Below, in pieces: positions 49,881 to 61,318 of a DNA stretch of 64,000 nucleotides. The notes below the pieces were generated by a model. That model was not told the DNA's origin and made no database searches. It worked only from the letters and a program-made list of their open reading frames with translations. A program made the position numbers and the translations under genes. The stretch lies in contig CM038925.1 of assembly GCA_021904315.1 (NCBI GenBank), positions 16,742,501 through 16,806,500 of the forward strand, given 5' to 3'. The first letter of the stretch is position 1. Each line of letters begins with the position of its first letter. Origin of the DNA: Sphagnum magellanicum (lineage: Eukaryota; Streptophyta; Sphagnopsida; Sphagnales; Sphagnaceae).

Positions 49881-50740
49881 CAAACACGTAAAATTATGTT
49901 TGGATGTTCTTTTCTGAATAAAAAAATTCCCCTCCAACCAACTATTCAAATATAAGCGTCATCCTAAACATTCAAAAGGGTGTGGGTGCTAATGTATCAG
50001 CTATGCTTTGTGCCATACAATTGTTTGGTGCTAGGCATGTATCTGGTAATTGGCTTGCTTACCCTCCCAAAGAGTAGGAGTTATGAAAAGTTATTTTAAA
50101 GATATGGTGGATGTTCTTGTCTGTTCAACTACAAGTACATAATCTTGTTGCCAAATCCTTTCAGTTACATCTATTTTATTCTAGTTGCAAATTTGTGTAT
50201 GTGTGATGTTTGGTGAAATCTCTGGATCGAAACCTATGAAATGACTTGGCTATCATGCATAAGTTGTATGTGATTGAAATCCAGATGCTTAAAATTTTCA
50301 ACCCCTACACCCAAATCCAGATTTGAATGCATAATGGAGTCAACACATGAAATCCTGATCCAGAACTGAAGTTTTTAAAAAGGTCTTTTAAAACCCATGC
50401 TACTCAAGATAATAAAAAAATAGAAAACCACCCAACATTAGTTATAACTACGAATTTCAATTCCAATTACCAAAAACCGAACTGGAATCAAGCCTGATTT
50501 TCAGAACCAACACTAGAATCAATATTGGAATCATATTTGTTAAAGGAATTTATTTATGCGAACCAAAACTGGAAAATCAAAATTTGAATTAATTGACAAT
50601 TAATTGCTAGTTCCAATCAAAAATTTAAAAAACCAGATCGAAATTGGGTCTGAATTTCAGAATCAAAATTGGAATATATATATATATATATATTGTAAAA
50701 AAACACAAACCTGGAACTGGACTATGGGTTCCAATCTAAC
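49881..50740. other. Intergenic DNA
   Basis: The words GGAATC, AACTGGAA and CAGAATC recur between 50,280 and 50,730, giving a low-complexity patch, and an AT run lies at 50,674-50,693. No gene recognised. Confidence 0.4.
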
Positions 50741-51570
50741 CACCCAACACTGGTAAGTGCTATGGGTAAGTGGGTAGGAAAAGTAAGTGGTTACTATGTA
50801 GGTAGGTAATGTACTCGGTGTGTACTAGCTAGGTAGATAGATGCATGTGGGTGGTTAGTACTTAGTACATAAGTAACCACTGTGGTTATCTATGGGACAG
50901 GAATAATATAATGAGAAAAAACCTATTCCTAACCATACATCATCCATCATGTGTGGTATGCTGGTGGGTGCTCATTCAATGTGACCCATCATTGACTTAC
51001 CCATCACTCAAGAAAAGTTCACAACTAGGCCTACTTTTTACGGTTAACACCGATGCAGATACTTAAGATCGGTCGGAATTTTTTTAGTGTAATTGGAGGG
51101 CATGTTACCCAGCCTATTTACTCAATAGGTCTTGATGCTTGGTAAAGCTTGCCAAGGGCTTTGCCCCTCACACATACCTGACTTGCACGGTAGGAAGTGA
51201 AGACGACCCACTTTGCATCCAACGAACCCACGAGGTGATACCATCCATTTGAAGCCTCTTAAAAATGTGGATGAACCCCAACTGAGATAACCTTGGGTTT
51301 CATCTTGGTAACTTACTTTTATAAAGGATATGTCTGGTAGGTAGGTGGGTAGGTTAATAAGTGTGGTACTAGGTATGTAGATGCATGTTAATGGTCATAT
51401 ATACACAGGTTAGGACTGATGAATTGTTTGTACATAAGATAACAAAAACAGAAACCGAGTTAGCAACCGTGGTTAGCTAGGGAACTCGAAGCCAATGAGA
51501 AATTGTTTTGTGTCCACTTACCATCCATCCATCCCTTGTATTGAGTTAATGGCTGTTGGTTCACTCTGCC
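50741..51570. repeat. Cluster of CTAGCTAACCATGG-family modules
   Basis: GTAGGTAGG-like tracts (50,755-50,880 and 51,325-51,400) alternate with ATCCATC...GGTGGGTGCTCATTCA (50,945-50,985). GCAACCGTGGTTAGCTAGGGAACTCG (51,464-51,489) follows, which on the minus strand matches the module at about 11,865. At least two family members appear to be nested or adjacent. Confidence 0.45.
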
Positions 51571-51769
51571 TCACCAAAGAGAGAGATGAATGTAGTGTAG
51601 ATTTGATGATTCTGAGAAAGATGATGTAAAACTTGCCAAACTTTACTACAAGAAAAAAGCCTTTCTGTAAACAAGAAGAAGAAGAAGAAAAAAGAAGTGA
51701 GTATTAGATGAAAAAAGGACCTAAAAGTTCTATTCTGAGAAAGATTGCATTAAAGCTACCAAAGCATCT

Positions 51770-52680
51770 TTCTAGGTACTTACTTACACTTCTAGGTTCT
51801 TGGATTTGAGGGCCCCGCCTCTCACAGGCTTTCAACTTCCAAGGCTAAAAGTGCTAGAAAATCCCTACTAATCCCCAAAAGGCAGATAGGAGGGGATTTA
51901 GGACTGGAGCTCCACAGATGCCCATTTGATGATGCCCATTTGTAAATAAATACATGGAGAAAGAACTTAACTTCAAATCTATATTGTTTAAGGGGCTAAA
52001 CCTCTAATCCCCAAGAATTATAAGGTAAGGAACAGCTTTGAGGCTGTTCTAGGATTTGAGGGCTTGGCTTTTCAAAAGGCTTTCAACTTGTTAGGCTAAA
52101 GTTTCAAATAACCCCTAATCCCCAAAAAGTATAGGGTAAGGAACCACTTTGGTGTTCTTCTTGGATTTGAGGGCCCGGTCTCTCAAGGGCTTTTCAACTT
52201 CCAAAGCTCAAGTTCTAAAAACCCCTAAAACCCCACCAAAGGCAAATAATAAATAAAAGTGGGGGGGAAGGTGGGAGAGATGGGATGGATTTAGAACTGG
52301 AGCTCCATAGATTGGTTGATTGATTTGTATTTGTAGAGTCAAATAAAACCCTACCAGGTACTTGTAGATAGATATACGTGAGGAAAGGGCATTAATGTCA
52401 AATCTAATTCTTAAGTCCTAATTAAACCCTAATCTCACATAGTATAGGGCAAGGAACAACTTTGAGACTGATTTGAGGGCTCAACCTCTCAAAGGCTAGG
52501 TCCAATTTCTAAGGCTAATGTTCTACAAACCCCCTAAATCTCCAAAAGCAAATAGAGGGGATGGATGGAGTGAGGGAGGGGAGTGAGTGAGAGAATGGAA
52601 TTAGAGCTCCAAAAGTTGGTTGGTTGGTTGATTGATGTGTGCATATGTAGAGTCTAGAGTCAACAGCCAGGACCCCAGGA
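51770..52680 (+). repeat. Local tandem repeat upstream of the homeobox gene (about 0.3-kb units)
   Basis: GATTTGAGGGC begins at 51,803, 52,053, 52,164 and 52,470. Around it recur AAGGAACAACTTTGAG (about 52,025, 52,139, 52,450), CTTTCAACTTCCAAGGCTAA, CCCTAATCCCCAAAAGGCA and GGAGCTCCA...GGTTGATTGAT (51,905, 52,298, 52,605). The larger unit is about 300-360 bases with an inner duplication. It has no coding potential. Confidence 0.7.
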
Positions 52681-52849
52681 GATAAATTTTTTTACTAGCT
52701 ATTTTTTTTCCCCATCCCAGCTTCGCAAGTAGAGTAGAAGTAAAGCTAATAAGCTAAGTAAGGCCCAAGTCTCTCAAGTCAAGTGTTGTGGGTGATGGTA
52801 GCAGTACTAGTAGTACTAGTGGTGGTGGTGGTGGTAGAAGTACTTGACG

Positions 52850-54895
52850 ACTAAAAAGAAGGCTGGCGGCCGCTTGCAGTAAGTAGTTGCGCAGCAAGCG
52901 TGGAATGGTCGTTCGCGTGCGTGCGGAACGCTAGTTTGTGGGCTTTGTGGGCGATTTGCTGTGTTTTAGCTGACCGACGACGTTCCAGCCTCCAGGGGCA
53001 GTTAGTCAGGCAGTCAGGCACACAAGAGGCAGGCAGGCAGGCACGCACAGCACAGCACAGGTATTGGTCCCTGTTGACTGCGCTACTTACGCACGCTGAG
53101 AGGACGGACGGATGCTGCCACTACTACTACTACTACTGCGGCCTGGCTGCCGGGCGGCCGGGCGGCTAAGGTGGGTTTGGTTTGGGTTTTGTCCCGGTGC
53201 TTTGTTTCTTGGTTCCCGCCGCAAGGTCATGTATAGGTCGCGACGGAAGGGGACGGACTCTACTACGTGGACCACGCGGCGGTTGAGGTGCTTCTACTTA
53301 CGGTGGGCGGAGCTGGGGACGGACGGGTTACCAACTAGGCTCCTCTCTGCCTTCCCCTTCCCGGGTTTCTCCTCCCCCCCTAGTCTCCGTCCCCCCCGCC
53401 CCCCACCCCAGTGGCAGTGCCCACCAACCCGCGTGCCATTACCCTTCCCCACGTCCCTTCTTCCTCGCTTTACAGCCATGTGTTCTCAACCCCACTTAGC
53501 ACACTACTGCTACTGCTGCTTCTTACCGCGTCTTCTTCGTCTCCTTCGTTCTCTTCTCGTGGTTGTCCACGCCGAGCTTTTTCTTGTGTGGCTTTGGCTT
53601 CGGCTTCCGTATTTGTTGCTAGAAAATCGGGTTTGGAAGCTTTTGCGGGAAGAGGTTTTTGTGAAGGACGAACAGCAGAAGACGACGACGACGACGACGA
53701 CGACGAAGAAGAAGTGGAAGTGACACGAATTCAGGGGAATACAGAAGAAGACGAAGGTGATAATAATAATAATGTGGTGGAGGAAGATTTGCGGAGGAAC
53801 TTCGTCGTGAACTCTGTCTTCTTTGTTTTGTCTTGGACGAGGGGGTGAAGGAAGGTCTGAGGAGGCTGGTACCGGATTTGCAACAGTTGTAGCGAGAGGT
53901 CTGTTTTGAGGAGGAAGTTGGATACACGGGGGTTTTGTGAATGCGTATCTCTTCCTTCCAGGTTTTTTTCCCTTCCCTTCTTCGGTGTCTTGACGGAGGA
54001 GGATAGGCTTCTGCTTCTGGTTTCGCGTTCTGACTCTTCTATGCGACTGGAGACTTAGATCTCGGTCTGTTTTGGCAGCAGACATCACGGAAGAAGAGGA
54101 GAGTTAGTCGAGAAACTGCGTTTTTGGCGGGGCATAAACAAGGATCCATCCAACAGACGAGGAAATCGGTTCCGGGCATATCGATCTGGAAGATCGGGGT
54201 TGCAAGGACGAAGAGCAGATCGGGGATTATACGATGCTTGCGGCCCGGTGAATCGGTCGTCGGAAACCGCTCCTGGAAGTCTTTTGTGCACTGTTCATTG
54301 CACCTTCGTCTTCGGAAAAGTCTGAAACTCTTTGTTGTTCTCCTGCAACGTCCTAGGAAAAAGTTGAGAGGATAACGACGGAGTTGCATAAAGGTCAATT
54401 TCTCGCAGGACGGAGACCTCTTAGCACGGGATGCTTGCAGGCAAGTAGAGATGTGTTCTCGTACCCAAACTAACTGATCTCCAGAGCTTCCTGTGTGGTC
54501 TTGAGTTGCCGCCTCAGCGTTGTGGTTTCTTCCTTCGGTTCTCTTGTTCTGCGATTGTATGTACGCTCTTATGTGCATCTCGTAGTGAGCAGATGTATCA
54601 GTCTGCCTTATTGTATCTCTTTTGTTCTGTGTTCTCACCTGATCCTGACCAGGGGGCCTTCGTGCATGTGTATGTATGTGTACACATTCTCCAGCATCTT
54701 TCAGGCATATGCCTTGTGCACGGCAATGTCTTCTAGTTTGTGACACAGTAAGCTTTGACAATGAAAGATTGTACTACAATGGTTGAGCTATCTGGTATTG
54801 AAACTCTCTAAGACATCATGATTTGCTTCTCCTGCAGGTTTTTGGTGTTGATTTTCTGTGTTCAAAGTGGGCAAGGGGGGAGTTCATAGGCTTGA
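52850..54895 (+). promoter_or_regulatory. GC-rich promoter and spliced 5' leader of the RLT-like gene
   Basis: From about 52,850 the sequence becomes GC- and CpG-rich, unlike the surrounding AT-rich DNA, and stays so to about 54,450. It holds CTACTA and GACGAC trinucleotide runs (GAC-type run at about 53,678-53,706). A 5' untranslated exon probably begins after the acceptor CTTCTCCTGCAG at 54,838, just before the start codon. Open frames in both strands here arise from high GC and do not resemble known proteins. The transcription start cannot be placed from sequence alone. Confidence 0.5.
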
Positions 54896-56227
54896 ATGGC
54901 ATCTGATGATTCTTCCCCAGAACAGTCACCAGAGAAGCAGCAGAAAGGGATTGCTCGACGAAAGAAGAGTCCCTTGCAGCTTGGACTCCTTGAGAAGGTC
55001 TATGCTGGTGGGTTGTAGCTCATTTTGTGCCTACCATGTTGATGAAGCCCGATTTACTATCTGTTTTACCTATTTGATGTGAATTGCTGCCCTGACAATT
55101 TCTCATAGTTGTGGAGACTGTAACTCATGGTCCATCCTTGTGTTTACTTTAACAGATCCTGGAGGCTGGCATGTTTAGGGTGATGTCTCAACTGATGGGT
55201 TTTCTAATTCACATTCTAAATTGCTGTGCAGATGACAAGTACCCATCAGAGGAAGTGCGAACAGATCTTAGCAAGAAAATTGGACTATCTGAGAAGCAGC
55301 TGCAGGTTTGGTTCAAGCACAGAAGGCACAAGGACAGGCGTGATGGGATAGATGATGACAAACTGACTCTCTATGCAAGTCGTCATAAGGCTGATGCAGA
55401 CAGTGAGGAACTCCCATCCACAAAGAGAGGGGAGATTGATTTGAACAGCAGGGAAGATGACAAGTCAGAGGATGGCTATCCTGCTGCTGTTCTTGCTGAA
55501 GAGCAAGATGATGATGTGTTGATTGTCAAGAAGATGAATGGCATAGATGTCAATGAGGGTGACTTTGAAGAGTTTGAAAAGCCCAAGGCTACAACAAAGA
55601 AAAAAATTGCATCAGGCTTGAAGGAACAACCCAGGAAGCCACCACGCAAACCCGCCAGTCCAAAGTCAAAGGTTATTTCCAATGTAGATTCCCTTGAGCT
55701 GGCTGCTGTTAAAGCTGTTGAGTCACAGCTCAATGGACCGTTGAGGGAAGATGGCCCTCCTTTGGGTTTTGAGTTTGATTCTCCACCACCTGGTGCATTT
55801 GAGGAGTTCATGAGCACAGAAGGTAATGATTTTCAAGAACCTTATTCTTTTCCTTCAAATCTGCTGTACGTTGTTGCTGATTATGTAACCACCAGCATTT
55901 CTAGAAGAAATACTCTTGGCAATGGTAAGTTTTACACCTAGGCAGGAGCGGAGCATCAGCCTTGAAATCTGCTCAAAGGTCACATGTTTCCATGTTTGTG
56001 ATAAACTTTTAAGCAATTTTTCTAACTACAGTATTCAAAATTCTGGTGAATTAATGCAGGACCTTACAGGACAAATGTCAGGCATGAACACAGGTTTAAG
56101 AGCTTGAATGGGAGAGCTGCACTGGAGGGCAAGTGGGGCAAGGATTCTGTGTCTCTGGAGAAGAAAAAAAGAAAATTAGGTGATCTCTATGGGGCTCGTT
56201 TACCAGCTGGACAGCCTGTATATAGAG
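54896..56227 (+). CDS. RINGLET (RLT)-like homeobox-DDT protein, first three coding exons
   Basis: The exons are 54,896-55,007, 55,232-55,822 and 56,060-56,227, with GT-AG introns of 224 and 237 bases, giving about 290 residues. Residues about 22-75 are a homeodomain: LGLLEKVYADDKYPSEEVR and LSEKQLQVWFKHRRHKDRR, with the WF-HRR recognition helix typical of RLT1/RLT2 rather than HD-ZIP proteins. Acidic and Lys-rich linkers follow. LREDGPPLGFEFDSPPPGAF (208-227) is the conserved motif found after the homeodomain in RLTs. RLT proteins (normally about 1,600-1,700 residues, with DDT and WHIM domains) are partners of ISWI chromatin remodellers. DDT and WHIM regions are not seen. The last donor (AGAG|GTATTG) implies more exons downstream. 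Confidence 0.85.
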
Positions 56228-59200
56228 GTATTGTATTTTTTTCATTGTGCTCCTGTAGTTGCAGAATTGCCAGTTCATGGCAAATTTGTCTTTTGTCTGA
56301 AATCTCTACTGGCTGCAGACTGGTCCACTTTTCAAGCCCAGTTGAGCTGAGTAGAGATTCTAGACTGCTTTTTTGGGTGTATTTACTGGGTCTGTAGTGT
56401 GTTGATGTCATATGTCTTACCTTATCTGTACTATGGTGGCCCATGTCCAGTCTTATGAAGTTCAGGTCAGACTAGTCCGGGTGTCAAGACATGCAAGAGA
56501 AAACACCCAAATTTTCATGAACAATGTTTGGCAATAGTGATTGTAGGTGTGATGTTGTGTGGAAACTAAAGGGGAAGTGCAGAGGCTTGCTGCTTGATAC
56601 TACCATTTTTCTTGAATTCACTGCAGGGGGCTTTCAACTATGATCTGTCCCATATCTAAGTATAAGCAAAATTCTCAAAGAGGGTTGGCAGTGGCTCATG
56701 CAAAATCAGAACTGGTTAGATCCTGTTCTTGGATTTCTCTAAGGTCATCTAATGCAATTGGTGAGATGGTCAGTTGCTGAAGATTTGTATTTATCAGTAG
56801 CTGAATAAATTGCTGACAAAATGCTGTTTTTACTTGCCTTTAATTAGGTGCTTCTTGATATTCTTGCTTTCTAATAAATTCTCACCTGCCAAAACTTGTT
56901 CCTTGATTGATGCAGGAAGTTGGCCAAATATCCACAGATTCAAACAGATGTGCATGTGTTCATGGGTTGAACCAGGTCAAGATTATTGACAATGCCCATA
57001 GACAAGTGGGACTCTCTGTCCCATATGCACTCATGACTTGAGGTTTCTCAGTTTTGATTTAGTTTCTAAGGAAGTCTTCTATACTGTGTCATTCACAGAT
57101 TGAAATGTAAAGTTTTGGTGCACATTGGCCAGAAAGAAAATTGAAATACTGAAGGCAAAGGAATTGGTTTGCATGTTGCTACAATTGATTCATGTCCCTG
57201 GTGTTGAAGTATGTGAAAGGGGGGTTCAGACAGGGCTTTTTTATACTGTAGTAGGTATTTGAAAATGTATCTTGGATATCTCATGTTGAATTGCATGAAA
57301 GGAGAGTTTGTGCCAGAGTTTGTTTAATCCATAATAAGTTTGTGAGTACCACTTAGAATTCAATTGTGTGTGTTGCAAATTACCCTTGCGTCCATTGCCA
57401 CTCCTGATGGAGTTTTGAGATCTCAATGACCTTGAAGGAAGTGATTTTGTCCATGTGGTTTTCTGCAATGTGAGAGGATTGGGTGCAGAATTCTTTTCTT
57501 GATTTATTACACCATCTTGGGGGTGATTAAGGTATCTGTGACATTCACACAACTATGGAAGTTAGTGACACATATGTTGAAGTGGTCATTATACTCAGAA
57601 AGAATATGCTAGTAATCTGCAGCCTGGTTAGTATCCATTCACTTGACAAACTCTAGGGGCTGCTGATCATGTGAATATTGTTATATGGTATGCACACAAT
57701 GGAGGAGACATGCAGTTTGGAGCCTGTTGTGCTGCAATGTCCCAGGGTTGCTGGCATTTTAGATTGCAGTTCCTTAATCCTGACATAGCAAGTGTGACTT
57801 TGGTAATATCATCTGGGTTTTTGGGCACCAGTTTATCTCTGTGGCAAGATAGTTTCAAGCTGAATGCTTAGCCTGAGTTCTGTGAGGCATGCAGTAACCA
57901 AGTAGTGTCCATTGCTAGTAAGATTTATAGCATCAATTCTTCTGCAGCAAGGCCAGACTGCTGTTCCGTCATCCCAACAAAGCCTTGGAGTGGTAATGGT
58001 GTCAGTATACAGGTATCTCTTCTTTACATCCAGTTAATTGAGTATGTCAAATAATGTCAAATAATATGGTTGATGTTGCTATTGCTGGTGTGATGCTTGC
58101 AGCCTGTAGTTTTTACACTGCAAACATTCAACAATGTCTCATGGAAGGAGGTTTCTGTGTAACACTCTCCAAAAGGCTGGAGCATGTTTCTTGCATCACA
58201 TTCAGGTGCTGGCACCCAACATTATGAAGGTGGTATTTGCAGAAATAGATTTGGCCCTTGAAACCTCATCATTGAGGTAAAATCACATTTGGCCACTTCC
58301 AAGTTTTGTTTACTTGAGAACAGGATGGGTTGTTGATGATTGAGGCCAGTCTTGATGAGGTGATAAAAAGAAAAAAGCACTATGAATACTCATTTTTGTG
58401 TCAGTATGACAAGTCAGCTATTTGTGCTTTCTGGCCCTAGTTGAACTAGGGAATTTCTGCAAATCTATTGGGCTGGAACACATGTAGATTCAATGACATT
58501 GGTTGGGTGTCTAAATTTCAAGTGCAAGTCCAAGAAAACTGCATAGTTCCCTTAAAAGCAGGATTGCTGGTGCTCATAATTCCCTGCAAAGTTGGAATCC
58601 GCTTCAATTGTGGTGATGGGTGTGCTTTTGAAAGGTTTGATGTCTAATTTCTTCCACAGGAACATTCTGAAAGGCTGATGTACTCAGCTTGCATGAGTTC
58701 CTTATTTCTTTCAACAATAACATCCCAGAAAGCTAAATAATGGTTGCTTGAGTTCCTCATCACCTAGTTTGGAAAGAATGTCTGATTGAGCATTGTTTTG
58801 GGAGCAAAGATCATTTTATGCTAACAGAATAACTTGTTCTCCTTTGCTTCAGGTCTACACTATGCACCTCTTTTGGGATATGAGACATTGACCTTCGAAT
58901 GCAACTTTCCACAGTCACAAATTGTCTTGATGTTTTGTGCTTTTATTGTGGTGTAAGCTGTCCTTGACAATTCCTTTACTGCTGTTTGGCATGAAATTAG
59001 TGCATTCCTACTAGTTGCCTAGCCTACCTTGTGGTTGGGTGATTTATACCCTTTTCAAAACAAGTGACATTAGAGGGGCCATGGGTGAGATAGCTTCCTA
59101 CCACGAGAGGGACTAGCTCTCTCGGTGTGGGCTGGTTGTCTTTTGGCCTTTCTTTGGCCTTCCCTTTTTGTCTCCCCTGTGATGGTTTCAGCCAGCGATC

Positions 59201-60622
59201 TCTAATTTGACTGTTTATTCCCTCTTTCAACACAATTGTGCAACAAACCACTCAAACCTTTAGTGTTACCCCTCACATCAAAGACCACATATTCATTTTC
59301 AGGATCCAAGTTGGTAACCAGGAACATGTAACTCTCCTGGTCTGCAGTTTGCTTCATCGTTTTTCTCATTTCTTCACCTTCAGAGCTTGTTTCAGTTCAT
59401 ATGGACATGAAAATGAACACCCCACACCCTTCCTTGTCAATCTGAACTCACCAAACTCTATGCTTATCTCTCCATACCTGCTGATTTGGCAGGTTTATCA
59501 GGTGCCTTCAATGAGTGACTGATTCAGTCATTTTCCAATGCCACTTATGACCTGCCTATGGTCCTTCACACCAGGTAATGCCCCTAGGGTGCCACCTAGC
59601 TTTGTAAGCTTTGTTCTAGTGACTCACTAGTATGCATAATTCACACTAGGGATGTGCTCTCTAGAACTGCAGATTTGAATCCCTCCTAATCTGCAATAGA
59701 CCTGGGAAACTAGGTCTATCCACAACCTAATTGTCCTGCTACTATCTGCACTATTATTAGTCTTTCTATCATACTACTGTAACACTGCACTATTACTCTC
59801 CTATCATACTACAATCCTACACACTACATACTACTTCTAATAGCCTTGTGGGAGGGCATTCCATCTTTTGAAATGCCCCCACACAGCATGAAATTGTGTT
59901 TCCTAAGTTTTTACCACACTGACAGGAGGCCCCACTATACTGGCCTTCCCCAGTCATTATGTGTAGCGTAATGCCTTGGCAACAGGACATTACAACCTGG
60001 ACTTTGGGCTCCACCCTCAGTTGAGAGGGTGTAATGCTCACTGCCAAAGCATTACCTTACATGGAACCCCAGTTTGAAGTTCGAATTGTTGAAAATAATG
60101 TTTGAATAGTGAATCCTTGTTTATGAAACTAACATTGGTTGTCTTTGAAGCAAACCTTATGCATAATAGGACTACCCTAGACGCCTTGTTAACACCCAAG
60201 CAGCTAAGGGATAGGAAGATTTCCTACCTACATAGCCCCACTATTGTAGCCACCTTGCACCTTGTTCCAAGATTCCATTATAGGCTACTATTGTGTTACA
60301 GTGGAATCACTAGTGGTCTTCTTGATCCAGAGTTTTGGAGTAGAAGTGCTACAGACAAACTCAGTAGATTTCTTCAAATGTCACTGCAAAGTATGGGGGT
60401 TTTGCTTGGCAGATGCTCGGAATGCAAATGCATAAGCATGCAAACAGAGTTGTAATTGACATGCCTGGTTTTCAGAATTGATCACCACATTATTGTTGTT
60501 GTATCAAGTCAGTTCAGTCTTAGTTAATTGTTAGGTCACTCTTAGTTCACTCCTAATTCACTCTTTCTGAATCATTTTTTCACTTGTAAAGTTTTAAAAA
60601 TAAGACGTTGAAGACCACTTTG
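56228..60622 (+). other. Probable long introns and remaining unresolved exons of the RLT-like gene, or 3' flank
   Basis: No long conserved frame is present. One candidate small exon is 57,948-58,012, with acceptor ATTCTTCTGCAG and donor ACAG|GTATCT; it encodes QGQTAVPSSQQSLG in one phase, a Gln/Ser-rich string plausible for an RLT linker. Another possible acceptor is at 56,624-56,626 (CACTGCAG|GGGGC). These are guesses from splice signals alone. The base composition is less AT-rich than the 1-13 kb intergenic DNA, which fits gene-body sequence. The plus-strand frame at 60,102-60,455 (117 codons) is not recognised. Confidence 0.3.
59847..60055. repeat. Cluster of inverted repeats with alternative pairing
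   Basis: TGTGGGAGGGCATT (59,847-59,860) pairs with AATGCCCCCACACA (59,872-59,885), 12 of 14. GTAATGCCTTGGCA (59,967-59,980) pairs with TGCCAAAGCATTAC (60,042-60,055), 13 of 14. The right arm can also pair with GTAATGCT at 60,031-60,038. It may be a small non-autonomous transposon. Confidence 0.5.
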
Positions 60623-60949
60623 TAAGAGGATTTTCACCCATGGCTGGCATGTGACCGTCCAAGAGGAAACATGACATTCAAGATATTTGATTACTGTTTT
60701 CCATACTCGACGAATAAACATGAAATTGGCACTGTAAATGGTGATGGACTACTAATAACAAATCATCTGAACCAATTGAATCAGTTTGGCCAATGAATAA
60801 TCAATCGGTGCTATTTGAATACTGGTGCAAACCCATTTTCTTTGCTACAAACTGCACAATATATGCTTTTCCTCATCGAAACCTGTTGCACAGTTAGAGA
60901 TGCACTGATTTTTATCAGATGTCTCTGAAAAGTCTTGGAGATGCTCTAA
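60623..60949. mobile_element. Tourist-like MITE, copy 2
   Basis: Flanked by TAA at 60,623-60,625 and 60,947-60,949. The right terminus reads CTTGGAGATGCTC, the complement of the family end GAGCATCTCCAAG; the left end is decayed (GAGGATTTTCACC). It shares GGCATGTGACC and the ACATTCAAGATATTTGATTACTG region with copy 1. Confidence 0.6.
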
Positions 60950-61318
60950 GGAGCAAGCTCTATCTATTGGTGCTCAGTATGTGACCTTGCCAAAATATCT
61001 CACATCCAAGATTTGTCACGTACATTATTTTTTTCCAACTCTGCCAGTAAAAACTAAAACTGGGAGTGCTAACGATTTGCAAGACTACTAGTAGTAACCC
61101 ACCTGAACCAATCAAACTATGTAGCCAATCAACAACAGGAGTTAGGCAGAGAACCTACACCAATCAAACTATGTAGCCAATCAAAGAGTGGGTGTTAGGC
61201 TGTACTGTGCCTTTTTACTGGCGTACCATTTTGCTAAGCCAAACCAGCATGTTTTGATTTCTTTCATCCAATTTTCTTTTGTTCGGTCGCATACTGAGCA
61301 CAGGTGGAGCTGTGCTAA
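60947..61318. mobile_element. Tourist-like MITE, copy 3, abutting copy 2
   Basis: Begins right after the TAA that ends copy 2 and finishes at TAA 61,316-61,318. Shared words with copy 1 are CAGTATGTGACC, CACATCCAAG, GCATACTGAGCAC and CAGCATGTTTTGA. Internally a 26-base block (ACCAATCAAACTATGTAGCC...) is duplicated at 61,107-61,132 and 61,159-61,184. Confidence 0.65.

Noticed and set aside
53112-54761. Long open frames on both strands (Leu/Pro/Arg-rich, Asp and Glu runs) as proteins
   Set aside because: They overlap on opposite strands in GC-rich DNA with trinucleotide runs, some open from non-ATG codons, and none resembles a known family; a leader and promoter region explains them better.
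55823-55941. Extension of the homeobox exon through 55,941
   Set aside because: The 55,822 donor joins in phase to 56,060, where Arg/Lys-rich coding sequence resumes; the 55,823-55,941 readthrough is not protein-like.
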